Source of the DNA: Orobanche coerulescens
Taxonomy: Eukaryota > Streptophyta > Magnoliopsida > Lamiales > Orobanchaceae
Assembly: GCA_033398695.1 (NCBI GenBank)
Contig: CM065815.1
Span: forward strand, 143,761,001 to 143,825,000
Length of the DNA stretch: 64,000 bases
Direction of reading: 5' to 3'
This document shows positions 10,725-21,495 of this stretch, in pieces (the first letter of the stretch is position 1; each line of letters opens with the position of its first letter). Below the pieces are notes generated by a model. That model searched no databases and had not been told where the DNA came from. It worked only from the letters and a program-made list of their open reading frames with translations. A program made the position numbers and the translations under genes.

Positions 10725-11997
10725 TGTTGTGGGAAAATCCCTCACAATATGCCGCAAGTGCACGGTGTCAACAAGTAATAAAGTGATAAGTAAAGTATCG
10801 TTCCCTCGAGGACTGATTTCACTAACTACCAAAATATAGTCAACTCACAATTTTATTTGAAGAACAATTATATGGAATTTATATCTAAACTAATTTCAGA
10901 AAAATAGATAATAATAGTAATAAGGGTGTAGGATTATGATTTTCACCTCAAACAATCAGGAATGATTTTTATTCAATTCAATTCACTTTTATTCAATTGA
11001 TTGTAAGCCAGGAATTCCTAAATTATTCTAAAGCCTCTCCCAAGGTCGATAGAAAATACTACGAATTATTAACTCGATATATCCCTATTCGAATTAGATA
11101 ATTAATAGCTAAAACAGTTCAAGAATTCCCACAAATAGGCTTCACAATTCCCATGAGTATATCCCTATCTCACGAAAATCATGATTATTCTCACAAGAAC
11201 TATGCCTAAATTTCATCTCCCGAATTCATAAAGACATTCAAAACAATTCAACTGTTGGCCAGACAATTAAAAAGCATTAATAACAATGAGAAAAATCCAA
11301 CTCAATACGAATAACGAGTAAATTGAAATAATAATAATTAAATCAAACCGTCATGTAATCGGCTACCATCACAACCCTACTCGAATAGATCTAGAAACTA
11401 TGATGCGGAAAAATTAAGAAAAACTGTAAGGGATCCGTGGTCTTATCGTCGCCCACAAATCTCTTCGTTTCCGCTCTCCCCGGAGTCTTGTGTTCTGCTT
11501 GATTTCTTCCCCGCCGATCCCCCTGGTTCTAATAATTGATGTGCCTTTTATATATTTTCTTTTTCAATTCCCCTCCCCTTCAGTAGGTGTCTCACAAAAA
11601 AGAAATCCAATCATTCCTCCTCAAAGTGCTCCTCTCGGCACACCCAAAACAAAAGCCCAATGATCTGCGGCCCAAACACAAAGAATTCTGCACACTTAGT
11701 TTCCTCACAGTGGCGTCTTTTTTTCTCCTGTGCCGCGGCTCACTTGGTGTGTGCCGCGGCACAAGATCTGATGTGCAGCGTTATTTGGTTGTCTTCATGT
11801 GCCGCGGTTCACTTGGTGTGTGCCGCGGCTCATGACCAAAAACTGCTATTTTCGCCCGTTTTTCATCGTTTTGGCTTCCGGAGTCCGATTTCCTGCAAAA
11901 CATATAAGAATAATGCATTAAAATCTCATTTATGCTGATTTAGGCTCAAGATGGATATAAAATAATGATATAAAAGCGCATAAAAATACACCTAACA
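10725..11997 (-). repeat. 5' LTR of the Athila/Tat-like element
   Basis: This 1273-bp LTR pairs with 3920-5195. GCCGCGG palindromes stand at about 11730, 11751, 11799 and 11820, in two pairs each 21 bp apart, upstream (minus strand) of a TATA-like CTATAAAAGGC-type sequence near 11540-11552 (here one base changed). The degenerate primer-binding site lies at 10724-10695 on the minus strand. Confidence 0.9.
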
Positions 11998-12551
11998 GTA
12001 CGGCCGTAACCGGCACCTTACGGCCGTAACTCGGCCAGGCCAGGCTCGGCTCCGGCCGTGGCCACTCTGACGGCCCGACGATCCCGAAATCCGAACCTGA
12101 ATACGAATCGAAGATACGGTTACGACGTACTCGCAAATATGAATCTAAGAGCTAAGATAACACACGATTCCGACCACCCGAATGCTCGAAATTCGACAAC
12201 GGAAGTAATTACCCCAAACTTTGGGAAATTACGAAAATGGCCCAAAACGTCCGAAATACACGATACACGATCGAAACACCATGACAAAGCTCGCAACATG
12301 AATAATAACATTAAATGAACTTACGAGAAACTCGAAACGATAGTTTCGGACGAGATTCGCAAGAATCGAACTCAAGTGCGGAAAAGCCGCTTAAGAACAC
12401 GGATCTCAACAAAACGATACCGAAACGAACTCGGATGACAAAAAGTGCAGAATTAATCATTCTCAGAATGACGATACGGTCATGGGAGAGTTATTAGAAT
12501 GGACTTCCACCAAAAAAAAATTGCCGAAAAATCGAAATTACGGGTATTACA

Positions 12552-14452
12552 AAAGCAGAATCTTGTATGATAAATACAAAGGAAAACATATGATTCGAAA
12601 AATCTCGAGACGATACTTGAGCCCATGGCTTAATCCACATTGGACTTACCTAAGCGGGATTTGGCCACTTCACTCCCGATGAACGCTGCTCTAACAAAAG
12701 AGAGGTTGACTCTGCGGACATTTCCCTGCCAAAAATACACCACACGCAAAGACAATAGGATAAAATATACAATAAAAGTAAAAATACAATGCTCTAGGTC
12801 AAAGCTAACTGAGACAACCCAACCTTGAGGCTCTCAACTACAGCACCGCTCCCTACAAAAGAATCCACAACTCTGATCTGGCGCCTCCAAGCGCACCTAT
12901 CAAAAGTCATGGTCTCGGAAAGATTTAAGGCCTTCAAATCTAATCTCAGTTGTTCCTCCCACGTCCTCCTTGGTCTGCCTCTCCTCCTATCCCCGACAAC
13001 CAATAAACTCTCGACCCTCCTCACCAGAGCAGATGCCTGCCTCCTGCGGACGTGGTCAAACCATCTCAATCTTCCTTCCCTAACTTTCGTTGAAATGGGC
13101 GCCACTTCCAGCGTGTTCCTGAAAACCCCATTCGCGATTCTATCTAACATTGTGAGACCACACGACCAACGTAACATTCTCATTTCAGCCACTTCCAACT
13201 TGCTCTCAAGCGACTTCTTCATCGCCTAACATTCGGAACCATACAACATTACAGGTCGGATTGCCGCTCTATAGAATTTACCCTTCAACTTTAGAGGGAC
13301 TTTCTTGTCGCACAGGACCCCTGTCGCTGCTCTCCACCTTAGCCACCCCACCTTGATGCGATGCGTGACATCATCTTCACAATCACCTTCCTTCTGAATG
13401 ATCGAATCCAAATACTTGAACTTATCCGTACGAGGTACGATCTGATCCGCAATCATTAACTCTACATCTTCCTCGTAGGCCTCACCACTAAAGTTACACC
13501 AGAGATACTCGGTCTTAGACCAGCTCACACGTAAGCCCTGGGATTCTAACTTATCCCTCCAAAGCTCCAACTTCGAGTTCACCTCCCTCCTTGACTCTGC
13601 CACTAACACAATGTCGTCAGCAAAATGCATGCACCACGGGATGCCATCTTGAATCCCTCGCGAAATGACGTCAAGGATTAGAGCGAAGAGAAGAGGGCTT
13701 AGCGCCGACCCCTGGTGTAGCCCTATCTCAACCGGAAAATACTGGGTGTCACCAACTGGGGTCCTAACGCACGTCCTAGCTTGGGAGTACATGTCTTGGA
13801 TCGCCCTGACGAACGGCCACGACACCCTCCTCTCTACAAGGCTCCTCCAAATAACATCGCGTGGAATGCTATCATAAGCCTTCTCTAGATCTATGAACAC
13901 CATATGGAGGTCCTTACGCCACTCTTTAAACGTCTCCATAAGGCATCTGACGATATGAATGGCCTCAGTCGTGGACCTCCCCGGTATGAAGCTAAATTGG
14001 TTCTCTGAGATCTCAACTTCTCTTCTAACCCTGCCTTCCATCACTCTTTCCCAAAGTTTCATAGTATGACTTAAGAGTTTAATACCCCTATAGTTACTAC
14101 AACACTGAGCATCGCTTTTTTTCTTGAAAAATAGCACGACAAGACTATGCCTCCACTCTGTCGGCAGCTTAGAACCTCTGAGGAGGACGTTGAACAGCTC
14201 TGCTAGCCACTGAATTCCGAATTCCCCCAGACAAAGCCACACCTCAATAGGGATCTGATTCGGACCTACAGCCTTAGCTCTACCCATTTTCATTAGGGCA
14301 CCCTTTACTTCCTCCTTGCTGATGCTCTCACAGGAACTAAACGAACGAGCAGAAGATAGACTAACTCCTTGCACCACCGAGTCACTACCTCTAGCGTCAT
14401 TGAAAAGTTCGAAAAAATACCTATTCCACCGCTCCTTAATAGCCACATCATT
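12552..14452 (-). pseudogene. RTE-type LINE, 3' part: reverse transcriptase and C-terminal region
   Basis: The minus-strand frame from 14446 encodes a reverse transcriptase with FIDLEKAYDSIPRD (catalytic D), QGSALSPLLFAL, and the FADDIVLV active site near 13620. One in-frame TAG at 13227-13229 (within the SEC*AMKK stretch) interrupts an otherwise open frame. The frame goes on through the RTE C-terminal region (GRLRWFDHVRRR, RRGRPRRTWEEQL) to a stop near 12794, followed by about 240 bp of 3' UTR. The upstream part of the same ORF is at 24146-24757; element B inserted between them. Confidence 0.88.
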
Positions 14453-14801
14453 TGTAATACCCGGTTGTTATTCGTTCATTATCATTCAGTAACTATCAGT
14501 CAGTAATTATCACTCAGTAATTTTCACTCATTAATAATCATTCATCAGTCATGATTCATTCATTTGAGTTCATTTGGCATGTTGTAACCGTGTATCAGTT
14601 ACCGATCGTCATTTCATCTCCGTTTGAGTGTCGGAACGGGAGTATTATCATTATCATCGTGATTGGTAGTCTTGTGCTGGAAGTATCATTTTTGGCATGT
14701 GTTGGACTTGTTCGCGTTCGCAAACGTTTGGTATGTAGAATCATTCATCGATCGTAGCGAGAAATCGGAGTTGTCGGAATTTCATCTTGTCTAGCAATGA
14801 G

Positions 14802-15370
14802 TTACGGCCGTAAGGAGTGTCGGATACAGCCGTAATAGACGTTCGTTGTTTTCAGGCCATTTCGGACGAGCGGGACTTATGGCCGTAAGGATTTTGGCAT
14901 ACGGCCGTAAGTTGGGCAGTACGGCCGTAAGGCTTGACCGGATATGGCCGTACGTGTCGAGCAGGGTGCCCAGACGTTTTTGGCCGAAGGCAAGTTACGG
15001 CCGTAAGGGTTTCGGCATACGGCCGTAAGGCGAGGGAGATACGGCCGTAAGGCTTGGCCGGATACGGCCGTCTGGCATGACGGTGCCTGGTCATTTTCGA
15101 CGAAGGGGGCTTACGCCCGTAAGTTTGGCCGGATATGGCCGTATCATCCGAGTTACGCCCGTAAGGTGTGCGGGTACGGCCGTAAGGATGCCGGCAGATG
15201 TTTTTGACGAAGGCGAGTTACGCCCGTAACTCAGGAGCGGTTACGGCCGTAAGTCTGTCGGCAGGATTTTGGACGAAGCCGAGTTACGGCCGTGTGAGTT
15301 GGCCGGTTACGGCCGTAAGACCGTTGACCTGGAATGTTACGGCCGTATGAGGGCCGAGTTACGGCCGTAA
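14802..15370. repeat. TTACGGCCGTAA palindrome array, 5' LTR of element B
   Basis: About 20 copies of TTACGGCCGTAA or one- to two-base variants are found, for example near 14802, 14825, 14876, 14899, 14919, 14941, 14994, 15017, 15040, 15061, 15174, 15217, 15239, 15305 and 15358. Neighbours are usually 20-23 bp apart, with larger gaps that are roughly multiples of that step. The array ends 12 bp before the TATA box at 15382. Confidence 0.9.
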
Positions 15371-15380
15371 CTTCCGGCAG

Positions 15381-15390
15381 TTTATATAGA
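15381..15390 (+). promoter_or_regulatory. TATA box of element B 5' LTR
   Basis: TTTATATAGA follows the last palindrome by 12 bp. Within about 40-90 bp downstream are a TTTTCATC-rich tract and GAGAGAGAC, plausible for the start of a transcribed leader. The same sequence recurs at 22421-22430 in the 3' LTR. Confidence 0.6.
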
Positions 15391-17075
15391 GTGTGGGGAC
15401 TTTTCATCATTTTCATCCTTTTCTTCATTTTGTTCCGAGAGAGAGACTTGAGGGAGGGATTTTTTTTCCATCCTCAATCACTTGAGTGTTAGATTTTCAT
15501 CATCCTCATTCATTTGGGAAGCTCGGATACTCGATTTAACTCGTGTTCATCGGATTGAAGTGGTTGGATCTTCAAGAGGTAATTTCTTCAACATCTTGGA
15601 TTTCGATTTTGTGTTGAGATATGATGTTTTGGACGTTATAATCATGTTATATGAAGGGATATGTATATGATTATGAGTTTGTATAAAGATTCATTGGATT
15701 ATTGATGGATTATTCAAGAACACTTTGAATATCGAGTTGGAATTGGGGGTTTTCGATTAATTGTCGTTATAATCACATTTTTGGATATTCGTTTTGGATT
15801 ATTAATCGTATTGAAGATGTTTTGTTGGTTTGAAACACTTATTGGGGGATTTGATATTGGTATATTGAGGTTTGATTATAAACAATCGGAGTTTGGCCGC
15901 AACGTGCTTGATTTAATGCCTCAATGGACTTGGTTTAGTCGTATCGACGTGTTGAGTTCGTTATATTCATGTTTGTTACGTATGTTGAACGGATTGTTGG
16001 TTATTGTGTTATTCAAGGTTGTTCGAGCGACCGATATCTCAATTAGGACGTTGTTCGTGGAAGGATAATTGTCACCGGTGTTGTGTAAGTTGATTCTTAC
16101 TCAGTTAAAAGGATATTCATTTCCTTTTGTTGTTGTTCATTCATAATCATAACTCATTCATCATTGTGTTAACCGTATCAAAACTTGTCATTGTCAATTA
16201 ATCACTTGATCACAAGGAGCAGCGGTTCCAATCATCTCATTGAGCTATCATTCATTTCACTATCATTTCATCTCGGTGAGTCATTATTCGTTTCCGATGT
16301 CACTTTTGTTATATCGTGGCATTCCGGGTCATACTGGCGTGCCGGTTGGTATGTGTAGGATTTTCATGTCGGGCACATTTATGTCGTGTGTTGGTTGTTG
16401 GCCTCACATTGGACTGTGCACACGAGTCGATTGCTTCGTGAGACTGATTAGGTATAAGACCACACGTGTATTCGATCGATACTCGTTGGTGGCTTGTGCA
16501 CGGACACATTTCCATCCCGGGCGTAGTGTGGCGCCACCCTTTGAGCCGTACTGTTAGTTGATTCATACAGCATGTTTGATTGCGTATGTTTTCAGCAAGA
16601 TTGGGTTATAATCTAACCGTTTCATTTTGATCGAACTTGTGGTTTATACTACATATATATATGATTGTGTTTATTCAACTCTTGAGGATTGTTGTTACGT
16701 ATCGACCCATTTGGGATTTTTTTCAGTCATGGCAAGGCAAAAGCACGGGAATGGCATGTTGACGGCGAGAGTCAGTGATACTAGTAGGGGCCCCGATCTT
16801 TCAGTTATTCATGTTATTGTCCTTTATTTTCCGCTGCAGACTTTCATTTGGATACTCCGTTTCATTCAGTGTTGTGTATTTTATCTTCATATAAAATATA
16901 CTAGTATTCGGTATTGTCCTGGTGTGTTTTACTTAAACTCCTCATCGGAGTATTTGGTAATATAATGTGGTTTGGTACTACAATTATATTATTTAATTCA
17001 TCATTTTCATTCGCCTGGTGGGTCCCAGTTGGGGATTCACGGCACTGTAATATCCGCCTAGTTTGGGGTGTTACA

Positions 17076-17609
17076 GAGTTGGTATCGGAGCGTGGTTTTG
17101 AATACTACCTCCCGAGTCATGTCTCATTTGAAATCATCGTCATCAGACTAGTATCATTGGACTTCCGCATCACGTGTGACCTGTGCAAATGCCGAGCCAA
17201 TCAGACCGAAAGAACTGTAAGACTTCTAACGCCATGATATAATTTCTGGCAATAATCATTCATTCATCATTCATCAGTTAACAATCCTCAAACATCATCA
17301 TTCATCATGATTAGGACGATCATGTTAACTCATTAATCACTTAATTCATTTCATTACTTAGTTAATGATTAGGACGATCATGTTAACTCATTAATTAATC
17401 AATTCATTTCATTACTCAGTTGTCGATCTGAATGATCATATTATTAATCTTGTTAAGTTGTTCAAGGTAATCGTTTCAAGAATTTCATCAGATAATCATG
17501 TCACTTCAGTAAATCATTCATATAATCGCTAAGTTAGAGCATGTATACTCATTTTTATCATCTCATGACATAATCATAATGTGATAATCATGCGGGAAAT
17601 ATAATCGTT
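17076..17609 (+). other. leader of element B with primer-binding site
   Basis: The primer-binding site TGGTATCGGAGC (17080-17091) lies four bases from the LTR and fits initiator tRNA-Met with one change from the common TGGTATCAGAGC. A ~58-bp segment starting GATTAGGACGATCATG is duplicated at about 17308 and 17366. No gene is visible before gag. Confidence 0.8.
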
Positions 17610-18200
17610 ATGCGACCTTCCTACTTCAGTATGGGGAGAGCTATCAGGGGATGCACGGGGAGAGGCCGCGGTGCGGGCCGAAACCCGGGATATAATCACT
17701 CGCTGTTGGGAAATCGTACCCAGGACTCGGCTCGATCAGAAGATGTTTGGGTTGATCCACTCACTTTTATGCAGGCCATGATGACCCATGTGCAATTGCT
17801 CAATCATCATTGCGCCACTCTGGCCGGATTAATCGAGAGAACTCTCTCGTGTGAGCCAGCTGCTAAGGATAGTGCTGAACAACAACCTTCATCTGTCAGC
17901 AAGAAATCAACGAAGCGTAATCAATCCGAAGGCGGTCATTCAACCTTCAAGAAGCCTCGTGTGAGTCCTATCGTTTCTGAGCGACCTCCTACGGTGCATA
18001 ATCGTGCGGGATCTCAATCCCGAGCAGCCAATCCGGCCATCATCTGTTTCAACTGTGGAGCGCCGGGTCATTACAGCACTAAGTGTCTGAAACCGTCTAT
18101 CACGTGCCATAATTGTGGGAATTTTGGGCATAAGGCCCGTTTTTGCCGAAAGGACTCCAAGTCGGCTCGGCGCATCTCGAGCCCGGCAATCGGCGTTTGA
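17610..18200 (+). pseudogene. truncated gag of element B with two zinc knuckles
   Basis: The frame has 196 codons. It opens with a Gly/Arg-rich region (GRAIRGCTGRGRGAGRNPG) and ends with two CX2CX4HX4C knuckles (CFNCGAPGHYSTKC and CHNCGNFGHKARFC), which bind RNA in the particle. Ty3 gag is normally near twice this length or more; the central retrotransposon-gag domain is missing between about residues 70 and 90, where the sequence jumps to a basic Ser-rich linker. An earlier Met at about 17628 (MGRA) is equally possible as the start. Confidence 0.85.
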
Positions 18201-18289
18201 GATCGCTTTGTCAATGTCGTTTAAGACAATGGAAGCAAATAGAGTTGGGGCTCATATTTATCAGACGGGAGCGTCCGGTTCGGGGGCCG

Positions 18290-18760
18290 GCAAGTCCCAG
18301 ATTCATGTGATGAGGAGGATCGATGACCCGGTGGCCCGAATGACCTCAGGTATACTCGTAATTTTATTTCAACCTGTGTGTACCTTTTGGATACTGGTGC
18401 ACCGCATTCATTCATTTTCGAATCATGTTTAAATAGACTTATTTTGGGATAGTCCTATTGCTTATGGACCTCATACCATCGGTCTACCTGACGATGGAAG
18501 ATTTTTCGGAAATCATACCGAATTAAGCTTAATGACCGCGATTGGTTGGTGGACCTAATCGTGGTCAATTTATCTTATGACGATGTAATTTTCGGTATTA
18601 GTTGGTTTGATCGTCTTGATACTATCCTCAGTGTTTGTTAGCGTTTGGTCGCTATCTTTCCGTCGTTGGTTGTCGAATGTGTGCTTCAGGGAAGTAATCC
18701 CCGTTGTTCCAGAAGAATTATTATTATGACGGAAGCAGAGAAATTCCGCAATCGAATTGT
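18290..18760 (+). pseudogene. aspartic protease remnant of element B
   Basis: At 18390-18401 the frame encodes DTGA followed by PHSFIF, the catalytic motif of retrotransposon proteases. It hits a stop (TAG) about 20 codons later. Further on, DLIVVNLSYDDVIFGISWF (about 18550-18610) resembles the protease/RT linker of plant Ty3 elements. The stretch ends at a GSNPRCSRR segment where the 56-bp tandem array begins. Protease cleaves the Gag-Pol precursor; this copy cannot be functional. Confidence 0.7.
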
Positions 18761-19215
18761 TCAATCATTCATTGTATCATTTTCATCGATTAGCCTTTCT
18801 AAGGCAATCGAGTTATTCAATCATTCATTGCATCATTTTCATCGATTGTCCTTTCTAAGGCAATCGAGCTATTCAATCATTCATTGTATCATTTTCATCG
18901 ATTGGCCTTTCTAAGGCAATCGAGTTATTCAATCATTCATTGTATCATTTTCATCGATTGGCCTTTCTAAGGCAATCGAGTTATTCAATCATTCATTGTA
19001 TCATTTTCATCGATTGGCCTTTCTAAGACAATCGAGTCATTCAATCATTCATTGTATCATTTTCATCGATTGGCCTTTCTAAGGCAATCGAGTTATTCAA
19101 ACATTCATTGTATCATTTTCATCGATTGGCCTTTCTAAGGCAATCGAGATGTTCAATCATGTATCACTTTTTACCGATTGACCATTCTAGGGCAATCGAA
19201 ATATTCAATCATTCG
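18750..19215. repeat. 56-bp tandem array inserted between protease and RT of element B
   Basis: About eight copies of a 56-bp unit (TTCAATCATTCATTGTATCA with TTTTCATCGATTGGCCTTTC) fall at steps of 56 bp (18806, 18861, 18917, 18973, 19029, 19085, 19141). The unit is the reverse complement of the array in LTR A at 2459-2735. It breaks pol and is not found in element B's own LTRs. Confidence 0.9.
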
Positions 19216-19219
19216 TGGT

Positions 19220-20036
19220 ATCATTGTCATCGATTTACGATGTACTTCCAGACGAGTTATCTGGTTTCCTTCACATAGATTAGTGGAATTCAGGAGTGAG
19301 TTGGAGCCCGGTACGTCCCCGTTATCGAAGGCACTGTATCGGATGGCCCCGACCGAAATGCAGGAGTTGAAGATTCAACTTGAAGAATAGTTCGAGAAAG
19401 GTTATCTCCAACCGAATGCGTCCCCGTGAGGAGCACCAGTGTGATCTGTCAAGGAGAAGGGTGGCTCGTCTCGTGTGTGTATTAATTATCAGGAGTTGAA
19501 CAGGGTGATGATCAAGATTAGTATCCTCTACCCCGTATTGATGATCTCTTAGATCAACTTCAGGGAGCTTCAATATTTTCCTAGGTCGACTGAAGATCTG
19601 GATATCATCAGCTGCGAATTCAAGAGTCGGGTATCACAAGGACGGCGTTTCGTACACGCTATGGTCATTATGAGTTCGTAGTTATACCGTTCGGGCTAAC
19701 TAATGCACCTGCGGTATTCATGGAGTTAATGAATCGGGTTTGCATCGACTTTTTGGATCAGTTTGTTGTTGTCTTCATCGATGACATTTTGATTTATTCT
19801 CGTGATCTAGAGGAACACAAGGTACGTCTTCAGCAGGTTCTCGACGTGTTAAAATGCGAGCAACTTTATGGAAAGTTTTCGTAATCTGAGTTCTGGATGT
19901 CCGAAGTGACTTTTCTCGGGCATGTAATTTCATCTGCCAGAGTTCGTGTCGACCCTCAGAAGATGGAGGCTATCCGATATTGGCAACCTCCGAAAGATGT
20001 TAAGGAAATCCGAGGTTTCCTCGGATTAGCTGATTA
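19220..20036 (+). pseudogene. reverse transcriptase remnant of element B
   Basis: Conserved blocks of a Ty3 RT follow in order: the N-terminal region (LEPGTSPLSKALYRMAPTE), a VCINYQELN-like segment, [20 protein letters not shown], and the active site [10 protein letters not shown] at about 19771-19800. Stops (e.g. TAG at 19386-19388) and at least one frameshift break it. It ends abruptly at GFLGLAD near 20030, where sequence jumps to RNase H, so the connection domain is deleted. Confidence 0.85.
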
Positions 20037-20380
20037 ATTATCCGACCCACGACCTGGAGCTAGCAGCCGTGGTTTTCGCGTTGGAAATTTGGCGTCATTA
20101 CCTTTATGGCGTCACCTATCAGATCTTCACTGATCACAAGAGTTGAAGTATATATTTACTCATAAGGAGTTAAATATGCGACAAAGACGGTGGTTGGCAC
20201 TAATCAAAGATTATGATATCGAGATCCTTTACCACCCAGGCAAGGCAGACAGTGTCGCCGACACCTGGGGTCATAAGTCCGTTCAGGAGCAGATGCTTGC
20301 TCGTTTATCAGTTCAGAAGGAGCTTCAGCAGGAATTCCTTAGACCCGAGATCGAGTCGGCATCGGCCGATGCGGGTATGC
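20037..20380 (+). pseudogene. RNase H remnant of element B
   Basis: Blocks [21 protein letters not shown] and FTHKELNMRQRRWLALIKDY followed by ILYHPGKADSVADT are typical of the Ty3 RNase H domain, which removes RNA from the RNA-DNA hybrid. A frameshift or stop lies near 20144 just before the Met at 20143. The N-terminal part of the domain is absent. Confidence 0.8.
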
Positions 20381-21187
20381 TGAAACCGCTCCCTATTCCA
20401 GAATGGAGGTGGGAAGACATTTCTGTGGATTTCATCACGAGAGTGCCGACGAGTCGTCGGGTCATGAATACGATCTGGGTGATCGTGGACCGCTTAACTA
20501 AGTCAGCTCATTTTCTTGAGATTAAGAATACGTGGGGTCCCGAGAGACTTGCCCAGCTGTTCATCAAAGAGATAGTGAGATTGCACGGTACTCCTAAGAG
20601 TATCGTTTCTGATCGTGACGGGCGATTCGTGTCTCATTTTGGTAATCAGTTCATCGTGCTATGGGAACTCAGCTTAATCTCATTACCGTTTTTCATCCTC
20701 AGTCCGACGGACAATCAGAGAGGACTTTTCAGACATTGGAGGACATGTTGAGGGCATGCGTCCTCGATTAGTAGACGATTGGGAAGCCCAATTACTGTTG
20801 ATTGAGTTCACGTACAGTTATAGTTGGCATGCTGCGATGAAGGTAGCACCTTACGAGGCCTGGTACGGTCGTCGTTGTCGATCTCCCTTGTGTTGGGACG
20901 ACCCATCAGAGTCAATCGGCACCGAGCCCGATATACTAATAGCCGCCCGGGAGAAGGTAGCTTTGATCAGGACTCGTCTCATTGTTGCTCGAGAATCGGC
21001 GAAATTATATGCAGATAATCGTCGACCACTAGAGTTCGAGATGGGTGACCACGTTTTGGTCAAGGTATCCCCGAGTCGAGGTATCTTCCGTTTTGGAAAA
21101 CGGGGGAAATTAAGTCTGAGATTCATTGGATCGTTTGAGATTTTGGATCGAGTAGGCGAGTTCGATTGGCTTTACCTCCGGCGTTGA
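20381..21187 (+). pseudogene. integrase core remnant of element B
   Basis: WEDISVDFITRVP (first catalytic D) and SIVSDRDGRFVSHF (second D) are clear. The HHCC zinc-binding N-terminus is missing and the frame shifts near 20660, so the catalytic E region (PTDNQR) is read in another frame. APYEAWYGRRCRSPLCW marks the C-terminal part. Integrase joins element cDNA to the chromosome; this copy is broken by a stop at 20749-20751. Confidence 0.85.
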
Positions 21188-21495
21188 GCCAAATTCATAA
21201 TGTATTGCACGTCTCGCAGTTGCGGAAGTATGTTGCCGACCCGAGTCACATACTTCAGTTCGACGAAATCGAGATCGCAGATGATCATTCGTATGAGGAG
21301 CGTCCCATACGAGTGTTAGAGCGGCAAATCAAACAGTTGAGGAATAAGGCGATTCCTTTGGTTAAGTTTCAGTGGTCTAGACACGGAGTCGAAGAGGCTA
21401 CTTGGGAACCGAGGAGAGTATGCGGGAGAGTTATTCCGAGTTATTTGACACTTAGTTTCAGGGACGAAACTCCTTTTAAGGGGGGGAGTATGTAA
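21166..21495 (+). pseudogene. integrase C-terminal tail with chromodomain-like region, element B
   Basis: SQIHNVLHVSQLRKYVADP begins the tail, and PLVKFQWSRHGVEEATWEP is the divergent chromodomain-type motif (CR type) found in Tekay/Del chromoviruses. Such tails are thought to direct integration to heterochromatin. The frame overlaps the preceding integrase frame by about 20 bases in another phase, so a frameshift separates them. The purine tract and 3' LTR follow at once. Confidence 0.82.

Larger units (their letters stand above)
3920..11997 (-). mobile_element. non-autonomous Athila/Tat-like LTR retrotransposon nested in LTR A
   Basis: Two 1.27-kb direct repeats (3920-5195 and 10725-11997) begin TGTTGTGGGAAAATCCC and end ACACCTAACA, flanked by a perfect 5-bp duplication GTACG (3915-3919 and 11998-12002). 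On the minus strand a purine-rich TTTGGGGG tract precedes the 3' LTR, and a degenerate TTTTTGGCC...GTTGGGA primer-binding site follows the 5' LTR, as in Athila/Tat elements. After removing the internal solo LTR only about 2.4 kb of interior remains, with one ORF and no protease, reverse transcriptase or integrase. It therefore must have moved with enzymes from elsewhere. Confidence 0.88.
1217..12551 (-). mobile_element. 5' LTR of Tekay-like Ty3 element A, split by a nested insertion
   Basis: On the minus strand the LTR starts TGTAATACCCGTAATTTC at 12551 and ends GGGGGTGTTACA at 1217, with the primer-binding site next to it. The two pieces (12551-12003 and 3919-1217) give about 3.25 kb. They are separated by the Athila-like element at 3920-11997, whose GTACG target duplication joins them exactly. 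A TATA-like CTATATATAG lies at 3652-3661. The partner 3' LTR and target-site duplication are outside the window. LTR length and relation to element B point to the Tekay/Del chromovirus lineage. Confidence 0.85.
14453..17075 (+). repeat. 5' LTR of element B
   Basis: This 2623-bp LTR is highly similar to 21491-24140. Many visible differences are C/T or G/A within CG sites of the palindrome array, as expected of methylated DNA, plus a TA-repeat expansion in the 3' copy (23689-23714). Open frames at 15781-16068 and 16240-16557 recur in the other LTR only because the LTRs are duplicates; they show no domain and are not called as genes. Confidence 0.93.

Noticed and set aside
12825..13229. Plus-strand ORF of 134 codons
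   Set aside because: It is antisense to the RTE C-terminal coding region, which has the clear GRLRWFDHV and WEEQL motifs on the minus strand.
15781..16557. ORFs of 95 and 105 codons in the 5' LTR of element B, conserved at 22822-23599
   Set aside because: They recur only because the two LTRs are copies of one another; they show no domain, and the sequence around them is LTR leader.
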